64,000 nt of DNA from Phlegmacium glaucopus (taxonomy: Eukaryota > Basidiomycota > Agaricomycetes > Agaricales > Cortinariaceae): contig MU129998.1 of the NCBI GenBank assembly GCA_015039465.1, forward strand, positions 276,437-340,436, written 5' to 3'. Positions 10,981-23,825 of the stretch are shown one piece after another (positions within the stretch are counted from its first letter, which is position 1; every line of letters starts with the position of its first letter). The notes beneath the pieces were generated by a model that was not told where the DNA came from, did not search any database, and worked only from the letters and a program-made list of their open reading frames with translations. The position numbers and the translations under genes are program-made.

Positions 10981-13900
10981 CTAAGATACTAGGAGGTGGG
11001 AAAAATATTTTGACAACTGATAATAAGGAGAATGAAAAATAATTGTCTTGTTGTAATGGCCAGTCAGGCTTGATGAGAAGTTTACAATGCTAATCCAGAA
11101 ACTATATTTGAGACCAAATGTTGAGCAATGAAGTGAATATACTGAGTAAAATCTAAAAATTGTGCATACCTCTAAAACCAAAACCTCTCCTGATATATAT
11201 CCAAGGAATATCTTAGACTGGTGATGACTGATGATTGATGGTTCACGGAAAGGAGGTGGAATCCAGATTTTCTGAAGGTTTTGGGTGTGGAATATGGTGT
11301 TTGCAGATATTTCAAGGAAGGATGGCTGGGATGAGAGATGAATGTCACAACAAGAATCTTTGAAGGTAAAAACACCATCAGGAAGTGGTGATACAACATG
11401 AAATTGAGTACTGTTAGATGAAGATGGAACAGAAGTGTGTTCTTTTAGCTCAGATTCACACTGTCCTGTGGCTGTATTCCAGATCCGTGTGGTGCAATCA
11501 TCAGATGCAGAGACAACATACATACCATCAGAAGAGAAGACAGCAGATATGACAGGGGATGAATGTCCCTTCAGCTCCACTTCACACTCTCCTGTGGCTG
11601 TATTCCAGATCCGTGCAGTGTGATCATGAGATGCAGAGACAATATGCATACCATCAGAAGAGAAGACAGCAGATGTGACCCAGTCTGAATGTCCTTTCAG
11701 CTGTGCTTTACACTCCCCTGTGGCTGTATTCCATATCCATGCAGTGTGATCATAAGATGCAGAGACAATATGCATACCATCAGGAGAGAAGGCAACAGAT
11801 GCAACTGAGTCTGAATGTCCTTTCAGCTCTGCTTCACATGCTCCTGTGGCTGTATTCCAGATCTGTGCAGTGTAATCATCAGATGCAGAGACAATATGCA
11901 TACCATCAGGAGAGAAGACAGCAGATGTGAACCAGGTTGAATCTCCTTTCAGCTCTGCTTCACACTCACCTGTGGCTGTACTCCAGATCCATGCAGTGTG
12001 ATCATAAGATGCAGACATAAGATGCATACCATCAGGTGAGAAGACAGCAGATCTGACTGAGGATGAATGTCCTTTGAGTTGTGCTTCACACTCTCCTGTG
12101 GCTGTATTCCAGATCCGTGCAGTGTGATCATTAGATGCAGTCACAATATGGATACCATCAGGAGAGATGACAGCAGATGTGACCCAGTTTGAATGTCCTA
12201 TTAGCTGTGCTTCACACTCTCCTGTGGCTGTATTCCAGATTCGTGCAGTGTGATCATGAGATGCAGATGCAATGTGTGTACCATCAGAAGAGAAGACAGC
12301 AGATATGAGCTGCCTTGAATGTCCTCTCAGCTCTGCTTCACACTCTCCTGTGGCTATATTCCAGAGCCGTGCAGTGTAATCATGAGATGCAAACAAAATA
12401 TGCATACCATCAGGAGAGAAGACAGCAGATATGCCATCAGAAGAGAAGACAGCAGATATGAGCTGCCTTGAATGTCCTCTCAGCTCTGCTTCACACTCTC
12501 CTGTGGCTGTATTCCAGCGCCGTGCAGTGTAATCATGAGATGCAGACAAAATATGCATACCATCAGGAGAGAAGACAGCAGACATGAGCCGCCTTGAATG
12601 TCCTCTCAGCTCTGCTTCACACTCTCCTGTGGCTGTATTCCAGATCCGTGCAGCATAACCAGATACAGATACAATATGCATACCATCAGGAGAGAAGACA
12701 GCAGATGTGACAGCAGATGAATGTCTTTTCAGCTCTGCTTCACACTCTCCTGTGGCTGTATTCCAGATCCGTGCAGTGCAATCATCAGATGCAGAGACAA
12801 TGTGCATACCATCAGAAGAGAAGACAGCAGATGTGACAGCAGACAAATGTCCTTTCAGCTCTGCTTCACACTCTCCTGTGGCTGTATCCCAGATCCGTGC
12901 AGTGTGATCAGAAGATGCAGACACAATATGCATACCATCTGGGGAGAAGACAGCAGACATGACTAATCCTAAATGTCCTTTCAGGTTTGCTTCACACTCT
13001 CCTGTGGTTGTATTCCAGATCCATGCAGCATGACCAGATACAGATACAATATGCATACCATCACCAGAGAAGACAGCACATTTGACACTATCTGAATGTC
13101 TCAGAACTGCTTCAGAAAGGCTCCATGCCTTCCTCCTCCCTACACAGAGCTTCCATTTACAGTCCATTCTACTTCCATATGTTTTCCAGATATTTGATTT
13201 TTCTGGCAGCCAAGCTAATGCTGATGGACATCCTTCAAGGCTATTTTTTTTGATGAAATCAAAATTTTCTTTTAAAAATCGTTCAGCATCAATCACCAAT
13301 GTGGCCAAGTCTTTTTCAGTCTAATTTCTATTGTAAGTGCAATTCATTGCAAGCAACAAGATCACTTACATTTACCCAATTTTCCAGCTTATATAGTGCA
13401 TGCATTGCAGTTTTCAACTTTCCTAAAATGCTCAAACAATCCATCCATCGCAGAAGATGTGTTTGAAAAAAGTGTTTCAACTTATCAGATCCATTGTTAT
13501 TGTCTGTGTAGATAAAGTGAAAGGCCCAGCTATCACATGCATATGCAAGAGCTTCAGAGATATCTTCATGTCTCCTCTCTGCCAAGTAGGCCACAACATT
13601 TTTTGTTGACCATTCTTTGTCCATCAATGACAGACACTGATATCCTAAGGATTTATGTGATGCATGAGGGTCAAGGTAGTGCTTTGAGGAAAGAATTTGA
13701 TTGCTGATGAAATCATGGAAGGAAGCATGCAGTATTGAGATGTGCTTAACAGGGTATTGAGGTGATGGAATATATATCAAAGAATGAAGGGAAGAAAGGG
13801 CATTCCTAACTTGTTCTATGGGCAATTGCACCAAAACACTGATGGCACTCATAGAAAGAGGATTATATACATATACAACAGCTTTAAGAACTATGCCTAT

Positions 13901-15595
13901 GTCTGATCTTTCCCTAGGATTTCTAGAGTCATAAGCAGTATCAAAAATTCTTTTGTAAAGAATATCCAATGGTTGGGTGACACCAAATGTTATATCTGAT
14001 GTGAAATTGACCACATCTGAAAGCCGCTGCGGCATGTGGGAGATACCCATCTGAGCAATATATTTGCAGACAGTTGCTGCATAAATGAACAAAGTGCCAG
14101 ACATGTTCACAAGGCTTTCAACCTCAGCCTGAGGAGGCCAGTCAGGGCTATTAAGCCATATTTGGCCATCAACCAAGCAGTCTTTGATATAAAGTTCAAT
14201 ATCAGCCTTTACAACATCCTTTTCAACCTCATGAAGGATGAAGTTTGAATGAGCCCAAGATTTACCAAAAGACTCCTTGAGCCTTATCTCTGGACGGCTA
14301 GTGATGAAGAACTTCACTGGAAGAGAGGCACTGTGCTTTAAGATCATAGAAAGTAACTCAGCCACAAGGGACTGGTCAGAGCACTCATCCAAAGCATCAA
14401 GAACAATGACTGGGACAACTACTACTTGTCTGATATCCCTGTATGTATCAGTGAGTGGCTTAACAATGAAATTCAGAAATTGATTCCTAATCCTCCAAGA
14501 TGAGCAGTCAGGATTGGCTTCCACCACATCCAGGATGAGTTGTGATAGGGAAGGAAGATACTTGGCCAACTGAAGGGCAATTGTGGGGATGATGCAACGA
14601 ACATCACTAGTATCAATTCGGAGATGAGAAGAGAAGAATGTACCACCAAGGGAACCTTTTTCACGGAGGATTTCACTGAATGAGTAAGCAATTGTCGTTT
14701 TCCCAGTTCCAGCCATCCCATTGAGCCAATATACCTTTGTAGTCGTATTATCATTTGCCCACGCTCGCAGCGCGTCAAGGATTGCCTTGCGAGTGTTCTC
14801 CGTACATGCGTTGCGTGGAGCAGGGGACGCTGCGTCGTATTGCGCAAACTCGGCACGTGGCAAGAGATTCTCACGTAGCACAGTCTATGAACTGCGTTTT
14901 AGCGAGATCATCACACCCCAAAGATCATACACTCACTAAGATTCGAGAAATCGATGGTTCATTTCCATCAGCTTTGGACACATGCTGGATCTGACAAGAT
15001 GATAAAGTTCTCAGTACACCAATTAGCTCTTACGCGGATAGAATGATGCTTACACTGTTGGCCATGTTAATTGTCGACTGGTGCAGGTATACATTGTGAG
15101 CGCCTTGGAAGAGAGACATTGCACTATGGGCGCTTGGAGACGTGTGCTACATGAGCAGTAATTAGTGGCGAAGATGGCGAGCGCAGCATAGACGCTGACC
15201 ATGAGTGGAATCTCTGGTCCTTGTCTACTAGCGGAATCAAGTTGCCTGGGCACAGCAGGCCCGGATGCTGAGATGGGTACGAAGATCGGAGAGGACATTG
15301 TGGATGCTTCCGTACTCGCAACCGCCGTGGCAAGTGCGCAATCGGGGCTGGCCATCTCGAGTGGCAAATTACTTGAAAGTATGAGGGATGTTAAGTAATA
15401 ATCAATGAATATCAGTCAACAGGATTTAGCTACCCACCTTGTTCCCGCATCCACAGCGGCCATATGATTACCAAAGCTTGAACCCACCTCGATCGGTGAT
15501 GGTGTAGGGGGGCGCTTCGAATGAAAAAGAGAAGATAAGTGCTTTTTGAAAGATCGAGCTACGCGATTGTTCTTAGATGGTCTTTCGTTCGACAT
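10981..15595 (-). CDS. NACHT-WD40 NOD-like receptor (STAND NTPase), copy A
   Basis: A STAND-class receptor: the NTPase acts as a switch and the WD40 propeller as sensor; in fungi such proteins serve non-self recognition (family knowledge). Exons: 15595-15438 (basic FKKHLSSLF start), 15371 onward (Ala/Ser-rich, 3' end unsure), one ending 14937, 14884-13370 (NACHT), and 13320 to the end. Introns at 15437-15372, 14936-14885 and 13369-13321 have good signals and keep frame. The NACHT exon shows Walker A GMAGTGKTT, Walker B VIVLDALDE and FFITSRPE. The last exon carries about 13 near-identical 42-residue WD repeats ((S/A)PDGMHIVSAS...TARIWNTATGEC). One repeat has an in-frame partial duplication near 12430. 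The 3' end is either 10981 by read-through or 11082 if a 28-nt intron (11169-11142) is used. Confidence 0.85.
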
Positions 15596-15861
15596 GATGA
15601 TGATGGTCTCGATGAGGAGAGCATCGTCACAATGTCCAGTCACTACAGTTTGCCATTCCCACGGTGAAGCCTGTCTAAAAGTAACACGGCTACCAAAAAC
15701 CTTTTGGAAGAGTGTGTCGATTGAATTGCTTGAGTGTGTCCTCTCTTGTATATCCCTTAATCGGTGGCGGTGCTGCCCATTGTTTGCTATCAGCATCTGG
15801 CGACAGCTCCAGCAGACCGCAGAAATCAAAACCGATATATCCACCGACATCCGGACAACCA
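15596..15861. promoter_or_regulatory. Divergent promoter region, copy A
   Basis: A 266-bp space between the start codon of NLR copy A (minus) and the start of the partner gene (plus). It is homologous to 31233-31557, so the head-to-head pair was duplicated together with its shared promoter. No specific element is claimed. Confidence 0.5.
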
Positions 15862-16880
15862 ATGCTGGATTCTTCACCAGTGACCTTGCCACCCATCTCT
15901 GGACCTCTGAAACGCTCGGCGTCGACAGCCTCATTACCTACACCTCCTAGAAGTTATGATAAACATGCTAGAAAAGTCTAGAGGATTTTGTGATAGCGAC
16001 AGTAACGAGGACTCGGATGTGGTGTTGACCAGTGATGATGAGATGGGGGAGAGATATAAGAAAAGAAGAATTGGGAGACGAAGCGAGTAGACGAGGATGG
16101 GTTTTGGCTTGGTGATACAGCCGTAAATGCTAAAGCCGAAGCCAAAAACGAACATTCTGGCTCGAAATCTGGTACCACGGCAATTGTTGGTCCGTCTCAG
16201 GCAGCGCCTCTGCTGTACAGGCGCAGACAGGCGCAAGTACTTAGATGTGGCACTTTTTCTCCGCCAGTATCTTATCGAAGGCCAGTTGCAACACCCAAAG
16301 TCCCTTGTTACTCGAAAACCTGAACCTCATATTTTAATTGTCACGGATTCTCCTCGTGTAACTCCGAAGACGCGATCATCGACCAGATGTACCCTTCGAG
16401 ACTCTCCAGACAACCCATTCCTTTCCACTCCTGAAAACACCTCGACGACACTCCTAGCCCAAGTGATAGCAGCGGAAACCCTAGTCCACATGCACAATTG
16501 CTTATGTATTGCATGCATTCCCCTTTCTTCGTTGTATCTATATTAACTGTCTTTTCACAGTCGTGGTGTTCAACGCGAATGCGGGAATCCATTGTATAAT
16601 TATGCTCAGGACCGGCTGTTTTCCCCTCCTCCAGAAATAAACTTTCTATCGATCATCCGGATTATTCCCCTTCTATTCATTGAAGTCATAAACGCCTTTT
16701 TGCCGATGCTCTTCCAAAGAAAAAGAAAAGTGTCGCCTCCAAGCAGGACACGCCCTCTCGTAACAGCGTTCGCCGTCGTTAAGCGCTGATAAGGGCAATT
16801 TTGGCGAATCCCGCCAGCTGAAGTTGGATTTTGGTCCAGGGAAGAGAGCTGGTGCTCAGACTTTGGACCAAGGTCTCAGA
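15862..16880 (+). pseudogene. Broken copy of the gene at 31558-32608
   Basis: Near-identical to the intact gene in the second block. It starts with the same ATG (MLDSSPVTLPP), but a 2-nt deletion near 15970 and a 1-nt deletion near 16076 shift the frame. Later segments remain recognisable in other frames (TPKTRSSTR, LRDSPDNPF, and after the intron NPLYNYAQ and KLDFGP). The normal stop is also lost near 16876. Alternatively this is a recently dead allele-like duplicate. No function is inferred. Confidence 0.8.
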
Positions 16881-17014
16881 TGTACTGAAGAATCTGTTTT
16901 TCTTTAACCATCGCTTTATCAGCTTCTATGATAATCATCTTCATGACTACCTTCACACTCGTTTTGTTCCCGTACTTGCGATGTCTCAATCATCTTTCTT
17001 TTGTTGTTAGCTGC

Positions 17015-18720
17015 CTGTTCACCACACCAGATATTAGTATTGGCAACCTCGGATGCCTCCCTCCCTACCAACTTATACAGTTCCAACGCAGTTCAAATTT
17101 TGATTCGAGCACACACAAGAGTCGCTGGTGAACATATCTCAAGTCAGACGCCAGTTAGCTCTTCTGCATGCATTCGCCGAATTGAAGAAATAGGTGAAAG
17201 GACCTTTAGGAAGCGATCCCTCAGATGCCGGTGAATCTCGAGAGAAGATGGGCTTGATTCGTAGCACTGGCTGTTCAACGGTCTGTATTTTTCAGGATTC
17301 TTTCGTCATGACGATGTACCTTTCTCCCTTACCGCAGATTTGACGTTTGGTGTCATAAATTGCGATGGCCGGATGCGGAGAAAGGTTTGGAGGTAACTCT
17401 TCCTCCACTAGATGTCATGATGGTACGCGTCAAAAGGAAACAAAGAATAGTTCACAAGGTATGAGATCCTTATATATTGAATCTTATATATGTACGCAGA
17501 TGGCTACGCATTAAAGAGGACCGTTGAAATTTTTGGACAAGGTGGTACACAGAAGTGTCAAGTGTACCTTCTCAAGCTAGGCTGGACTTCTGGGTTGTCA
17601 AGACGGCCCTTCCCTTCGATCATGTGGGTTCCGCGCATAAGTTAACTAACGAGATAATCTATTGTCCCAAATGTGGTGCGTCTATCGATGTTGGTGCGAT
17701 GTCTTCACTTGATTTCCCCTGACATCGTTTCTTACTAGTTTGCATTCAGATATGATGACGCCTGAGGGATCTGGCTACTGCAGCACAAGTTCCCAACATC
17801 TTGTTCTCAAGGCTGCAGTATGCCGGCGATAATTAAGGGGACGCTTGGATTACGGAAGATGGCTCAAGATCTGGCTAGGCCGGGTGATTCTTCTCTTGCG
17901 TAAGCCACTTCACAGGGCTTCCTTTCATAAGTTTCCTGATTCATGAGCTTCCTCATGAATCAGTTTCCTTATGAATTGATTAGAATAACATTGCTTAATC
18001 CTTCTATATATGCTTCTACTGTCGGGACAGTGATAAAGGGGCATATCCGTAGCAATGGTATCCACTGCAAGCTCCGCAATCTGCTTAATACAACCAGGCA
18101 TTGTGTGTTGATATCACCGAGTGTTTTCTTTGTCAACATTGAAGAGTCGTACATTTACATTGGCAACTCAGGTGGGTGCTTTGCTTTGCATGTATGTCTA
18201 GGACTTATCTTATCTGCCTCTGGATTTTGGTCACTTATGTCTCTTCAGGGCTACACGGATAATGGGTGCCTACAATGATGATAAGGTGGCGTAAGTTCAC
18301 GTATAGTTTATTCCTATGCTAATGATGGCGACCCCAGGTTCCCCGGCAGGAATCACCCGTAAAGAAAATGTATCGCCTGGGTTGGACTAGTCCTAGTTTT
18401 TTCGACGCGCTTGCACTCTAACACGCCATTTCCCGATTTCACCTGTCTATTTTTCAAATCTATCCAACTTTTGATTAACCGATGTTCGAATTCTTAGCTT
18501 CCTGTCTCTTATGGCCACATATGTGGGTCGCTTCGTTGACCAATAAACATTCGTGTCCGGATAGAAATGTCGTATGCTTGTCAATGATAGACTTTCATAC
18601 AGCTTAATCTCGCAAACGAGGGCGATTTGGAGCATATGATTCAGGGGCGGATTGACGATGAAACAGTTGGCGTATTTGCAGTTGCTTCTTTGCAAATATT
18701 TTATGGATTGGCCTGAAAGA
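17015..18720 (+). pseudogene. GRDP-like (former DUF1399) gene, degenerate copy 1
   Basis: The same order of segments as copies 2-4 can be followed, but the start ATG has become ATA through a 2-nt loss, stops occur in the first exon (about 17100 and 17192), and about 100 nt are deleted near 17550. The DUF1399 histidine motif region and the Gly/Cys-rich tail are missing. What remains (LALLHAFAELKK-like, DVMMV) is enough to identify the family. A pseudogene without doubt. Confidence 0.8.
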
Positions 18721-19498
18721 GATTTGTGAGTTTGGGATTTTGTGAATTTGATATTATTAAATGACGCATGAAACGAACCATTACTTTTTTTGACATTGAA
18801 CCAGAAATCGTCTAATCAATGGACGCGTATAGGGCTGTTTTTATAGTAGGTATACCTCTTCAACGCAGTACCATGCGTGTTTACACTTTAGAAAGGGGAA
18901 TTCCATGAATAGACAGTTCGAAGGACATGACGCGATGTATGTACCTTGGCTCAAGCAACAGAGATGTTGGATCGCCCGTCTTTAATTATCTTCTTTGGAA
19001 CCGCTGTTTCACGAAAGTATGGTCTACCCTTGGTGAATATTGGCAGATTTCTCAGCGGATCCCGGTTTTGAGCTTGCCACATGGAATCTACCGGTCCTTA
19101 ATTGATAACTTTCAGAAGGTTTTAAAAATAAATAAAAATATATGCCTCCTGTGATAAGTTGGAAGCAAGGCAAGGATCGTCGCGACGTCGGACATCGTAC
19201 AAAAATGTAAAGTATAATTTTCTCTTACGTAAGGACGTTCCGTCACGTTTTGACCAGCTCTTCTTGTTCAACAAGACTTCAAGTTTCTCGTCCACATTGC
19301 CCGAAAACAGCTACTCGAACAACATATTGAGCTTTACAAACGGTCCTGGGCAACAAAAGCGCTGCACTTCTGACCTGGCGCACCCTAGAGTTCCGATCCA
19401 ACATCAAGAGCCTGATGCCGAGAACATGCATAGGTTTTCCCGAAGATCAGTGTTTAACGTCTAACGTAAAACGTTCAACATCAGGAACATCCGAAACT
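18721..19498. other. No supported gene
   Basis: Several short frames of 60-100 codons occur, without family signature, good splice structure or conservation in the other duplicated block. I see nothing to annotate. Confidence 0.4.
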
Positions 19499-20263
19499 TC
19501 AGAACCCAGATGTTTTCGTATGCAATATCCAAACGTCGCGTTCTTTCGTGCTTGGAGTCAAACCGGCCCAATTGGTACGAAAGTTCATGTACTGACTGAC
19601 GCTGAAGCTGACAGTATCGTCTCCTGTCATAGGCCCCGTATCCTGGTTGACCATTTCACCATACTCTTGCATAGCCGGCGCCAGAAGCTCCGTATCGATG
19701 TTTAAATGTTCACAGAAGATCCGTGTCGCTCCAGCTCGAGCAGCTTTGTACACAGCCATGAGAATGTCGCCAATAGTGATGCCTCTCGTTGTATCAGATG
19801 CGAATACAACGAAGGGTCGATCGAAAGGCTCCAGTATAATGGTTATGGAAGTTACGGAAGTTGGCTCAAACGCCAGCAGTGATTGCCAATGGAAGAATTT
19901 CTGTCTCCTGATGTGGTAAGCTAATACGGCGTTGTTGGGTGTATCCCGTATTTGCCAGGCGATGGGAGTGACTGGGTGAAATGCGAGGAGTGGGTGGATC
20001 GTGATCGGGGTTGCGGATAACGCAGGAAGAGGTATGGGAGAATATGGCGATCCCTCAAAGTTGAGTGGAGGTGGACCTTCAGACCATTGGGGCTCGTTCA
20101 CCCCATATGCTGTAGTGGTCACGGTATGGCGATATGGAGGTTGGTAAGAGTCAAGATCGCAGTGGAGAGGACTTAACAGTACTCCATCTAGATTCTTATT
20201 CTTGACGATTTTACGGTCCACTAGATTACCCTGATGGGTTCTTCTCCCGACGATGTCTGGCAT
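19499..20263 (-). CDS. DUF6699 domain protein
   Basis: A single-exon frame of 254 residues starting at a real ATG. Residues about 75-190 resemble the fungal DUF6699 fold: (I)PLPALSATPITIHPLLAF, WQIRDTPN, then SLLAFEPTSVTSITIILEPF and ITIGDILMAVYKAAR, the usual ITVxDVLxAIY signature. The C-terminus (about 190-254) includes a RTNWAGLTPSTKERDVWIL stretch typical of the end of such proteins. The function of the family is unknown. It is flanked by GRDP-like copies 1 and 2 and has no counterpart in the second duplicated block. Confidence 0.75.
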   Translation of the reverse strand: MPDIVGRRTHQGNLVDRKIVKNKNLDGVLLSPLHCDLDSYQPPYRHTVTTTAYGVNEPQWSEGPPPLNFEGSPYSPIPLPALSATPITIHPLLAFHPVTPIAWQIRDTPNNAVLAYHIRRQKFFHWQSLLAFEPTSVTSITIILEPFDRPFVVFASDTTRGITIGDILMAVYKAARAGATRIFCEHLNIDTELLAPAMQEYGEMVNQDTGPMTGDDTVSFSVSQYMNFRTNWAGLTPSTKERDVWILHTKTSGF

Positions 20264-20879
20264 CGAAGAATAGAATTGATTGAGAATTGATTAGTAGGGT
20301 ATTATCTGGAGGCGATATCAATAGATTGACTGCCCGGTTGGTACTTGATGGTTAGGAGCCTAAATATGTATGTCAGGCAGGCAGAACGGACTCGGACACG
20401 AGTCAGGGAATAACATAAGCTTATTATACCCACGCAACGCGACTCCTGCATGGTCTAGACTCTAGATGCCGTTTGTCAAAAGTAAAATAAAAATCGAAAT
20501 ATACTTACCTCTGCAAGTTACAGAACAGTTTACAGAACGGTCCAAAGGCCCACTTGGTTCTTATCTAAAGATCTAAGGTAAAAAGAAATGATACGAAAGC
20601 TGCGTTGAAATCATTACAGATTGCGGTGAGCTTCGGCAGCTGAATCTCAACGGAGCTCCAAAATCAGCCAAACATTGACCGGCAGAAGAACGGCCCGGGC
20701 TTGGAACGAACTTCTGTCTTAACGCGATACCAGTGGTATTCAATAACCAATACTTTTTCACGTCACGTCCACCGAGTCGTTCCATGGAATCCCTGCCAAA
20801 CGGATTACTCTATATCCCAGGTACCGGGGTCCAAAAAAAAAAATCTTTACTACTGCTCGGAATGCCTTTAGGACCAGCC
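20264..20879. other. Intergenic
   Basis: Upstream region of the DUF6699 gene. No coding frame or repeat recognised until the GRDP-like 5' fragment begins at about 20880. Confidence 0.4.
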
Positions 20880-21090
20880 TTCCTAATTTTATTTCAACGA
20901 GACCAGAGTACGAAGTTCCTAGGGCAATTGTAACTTGTCGGTCCTCAATCCTGAGAACAACTGGCCATCCCCCCTGCCTATTCCACCACACCAGACGATA
21001 GTGCTGGCGACCTCGGGTACTTCCACCACCAACTTATACGGCTTCAAAGCAGTTCAACATTGGATTCCAGAACCGCTGGTGAACGATGCC
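20880..21090 (+). pseudogene. 5' fragment of a GRDP-like gene
   Basis: Upstream flank plus the first 60-70 bp of a GRDP-like coding region (CACACCAGA...ACCTCGG...ACTTATACGGC...CAGTTCAACATTGGATTCC), then broken off. It stands about 160 bp before copy 2. An equivalent fragment precedes copy 3 at 33400-33600, so the truncated duplicate predates the segmental duplication. Confidence 0.6.
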
Positions 21091-21251
21091 AAACAATAAT
21101 TTTATTGCATTGCTTTGATTTGATGGTCTGTTGATCAAGACGACTAAAGCTCGTAATTTTAAGACCAGAGTAGAAAGTTCCTAGGGCAGTTATAACTTGT
21201 CGTTCATGAGAACAACTCACGATGTCCCCCTCCCTTATTCCACCACACCAA

Positions 21252-23825
21252 ATGTTAGCGTTGGCTACCTCCAATGCTTCATCACCAACTTATACAGCTC
21301 CGACGCAGTTCAACATTGGATTCGGGCGCACACAAGAGCCGTTGGTGAACATATCTCAAGTCAAAGGCCATTTAGCTCTTCTGCATGCGTTCACCAAATT
21401 AAGGAAGCAGGTGGAAAGACTTCAAGTTCGGAAATCGATCCCTCAGATGCTGGCGGACCTCGAGAGAAGATGGGCATGGTTCGTAGCACTGGCTGTTGAA
21501 CGGTCTGTATTTTTCCGGATTCTTTCGTCATGACGATGTATTTTTCTCTCTTACCGCAGATTTGACATTTGGTGTCGACAGTTGCGATCGTCGGATGCGG
21601 AGAACGATTTGGAGGTGACTCTTCCACCACTAGATGTCATAATGGTACGCGATCGTCAAAATGAAACATAATATAGTCTCGCTGATAATTTTCACAAGGT
21701 ATTGCATGCTTATATGTTGAGTCCTATGTACGTACGCAGATGCTTACTGATTAGAGACGACCGTTAACATTTTGGACAAGTGGTCCGTAGAAGACTGCAT
21801 GAGGCTTCCTGCGTGTCAGGTTTTGAAAGATGTTGGAATTTGTTTAGCCAATGCGTTGGTGAGTTGTCCCACCCACTTATCACGTTTCAGTTTGAACTCG
21901 GATCCTATCTTTAGGATGGCCAGCTACAATCCATTTTGTCAACTCCACCTTCTCAAGCCAGGGTTGACTTCTGGTTTGCCAAGATGGCCCTTCCCTTCGA
22001 CCATGTGGAGTCCGTGCATAAGTTAATTAACAATATAATCCATTGTCTCCAATGTGGTGCTTCTATCGATGTTGGTACAATGTTTCCATTTGATTTCCCC
22101 TGACATCGTTCCTTACTAGTCACCATTCAGGTATGATGACGCCTCAGGGATCTGGCTACCTGCCACCGAAGTTCTCAACATCTTGTTCTCATGGCTGCAG
22201 CATGCCAGAGATAACTAAGGGGACACTTGTATTACGGAAGATGGCTCAAGATCTGGCTACGCCAGGTGATTTTTCTCTTGCGTAAGCCACTTCACAGAGC
22301 TTCCTTTCCTGTTTCTTCACGAATTGATCAGAGGAACATTGCTCAATCCTTCCATATACACTTTTACTGTTTGGTCTACTGTTGGGTCAGTGATAAAAAG
22401 GCATATCCTTAGCAACGCACAAGTATTCACTCCAAGCTCGCAATCTGTTTAATACAACGAGACGTTGTGTCAACATTGAAGAGCCGTACTTTTACATTGG
22501 CAATTCAAGTAGGCGCATTGCGTCGCATGTGTGTCTAGAAATTCTCCATGTCTCGGTCGCTTATGTCTCTTCAGGGCTACACGGATAATGGGTGCCTACC
22601 ATAATGATAAAGCCTATTCAGTGGAACTAGTAGGTGCTGTAAGTTCATGTCCATCTATCATATAGTTAATTCCTATGGTGATGGCAACTCCAGGTTCTCC
22701 GCCAGGAATTATATGTAAAGAAAATGTATTGCCCAGGATGGACTGGTCCTAGGTTTTTCGACCGTGTGGGCAACGAGCTTGTACTCCAACATGCCATTTC
22801 CCGATATCACGCATTCGTTTCCTTTTAAATCTATCCAATTTTGATTAACCAAAGTTCGGATTCTTAGCTTCCTGGGTCTTATGGCTTCATCCCCCACCTC
22901 ATTCTTTGTTCCAACATTGGACATAGACCTCATTTGGTACACACATCAACTCATGCCTGTTAAATATAAAGCTCACTGTACCGCATATGTGGGTCGCTCC
23001 GTTAACCAGTAAGCATTTGTTTCCAATACAATGGCCATTTTTCAACATATTCAATACTTTTCCGTGATGATAAAGTTGAAGGGATTCAGTTATCTTTAGT
23101 ATTTAATGCAACCTGTCAGGTGTGGAAGGTGAATAAGATATTTCAAATTTCAAATTATCAACCAACTGACATAAACACATATATTTCCAACAGGATCAAT
23201 TTCATGTACAATACAGTCATTGTGGTTGTCCTATCACCAGTGATGGTGTAGGACAAAATTTGACTCAACTCATCAATTCATACAAGCTAGCTTCATCTTC
23301 TCATCTTCTACCACTCAACTGGATGGACCTGCTTTCTGTAACCCCCTCTACTGATCATACACTGTACACTTTCAATCCAAAGAGGAATGTCACAACAAAC
23401 ATGCAAGGCTCATGTACCATGCTGTATGAACATCTAGCAAGACAGAAAAAGAAAGAAGCCCTAAAAGCCACTGCAAACTCAGTAGAAAAGCTGCTAAAGC
23501 TCAAGTTAATGGTGTTCCAGGGTGAGCAGAATCTCTTCCAGCCATCCTTCATCCTCTTCATACCCCTCACCTTGAAACCTCTAGTCCCCAGAATCCTGGA
23601 ACTTCAAGGACATTGAATGCATATGAATACCATTTTTGGTTCTGGTACCAATATCCTATGCTTTAGGCTGTGTGGCTCCAGATGTGTATCTGATCAATCC
23701 CTTTGGATCATGTGGGGTTAGAGGATTTAAACAGGAACTGGAGGGTTTGATGTAAAGATTAATGTATCTGCAGCAGTTTGTGGTAGCAGTTATAGAGGAG
23801 AAGGTTGTGGAGGAGGCTGATAGAA
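21252..23825 (+). pseudogene. GRDP-like (former DUF1399) gene, copy 2
   Basis: Starts at ATG 21252 (MLALATSNASSPTYTAP). The first exon carries the helical GHLALLHAF..RKQVE..ADLERRWAWFVALAVER block. Later exons keep MASYNPFCQ/DGQL frames, the AYNDDKAYSVEL exon (about 22600), and a VWHTHQL-type region read here as IWYTHQL (about 22930). The tail exon from 23200 keeps HVQYSHCGCP, but the usual Gly/Cys-rich end is degraded and frameshifted near 23640-23820. Frameshifts and mutated splice sites indicate a pseudogene. Plant GRDPs of this family are linked to stress responses; I infer no role in fungi. Confidence 0.75.

Noticed and set aside
11435..13324. Plus-strand reading frames across the WD40 repeats (also 28096-28674)
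   Set aside because: They are shadows of the highly repetitive antisense WD40 exon, with the same 126-bp period and no own features.
15201..15398. Small plus-strand frame with 31-codon counterpart at 30829
   Set aside because: Complement of NLR exon 2; conserved only because the coding strand is.
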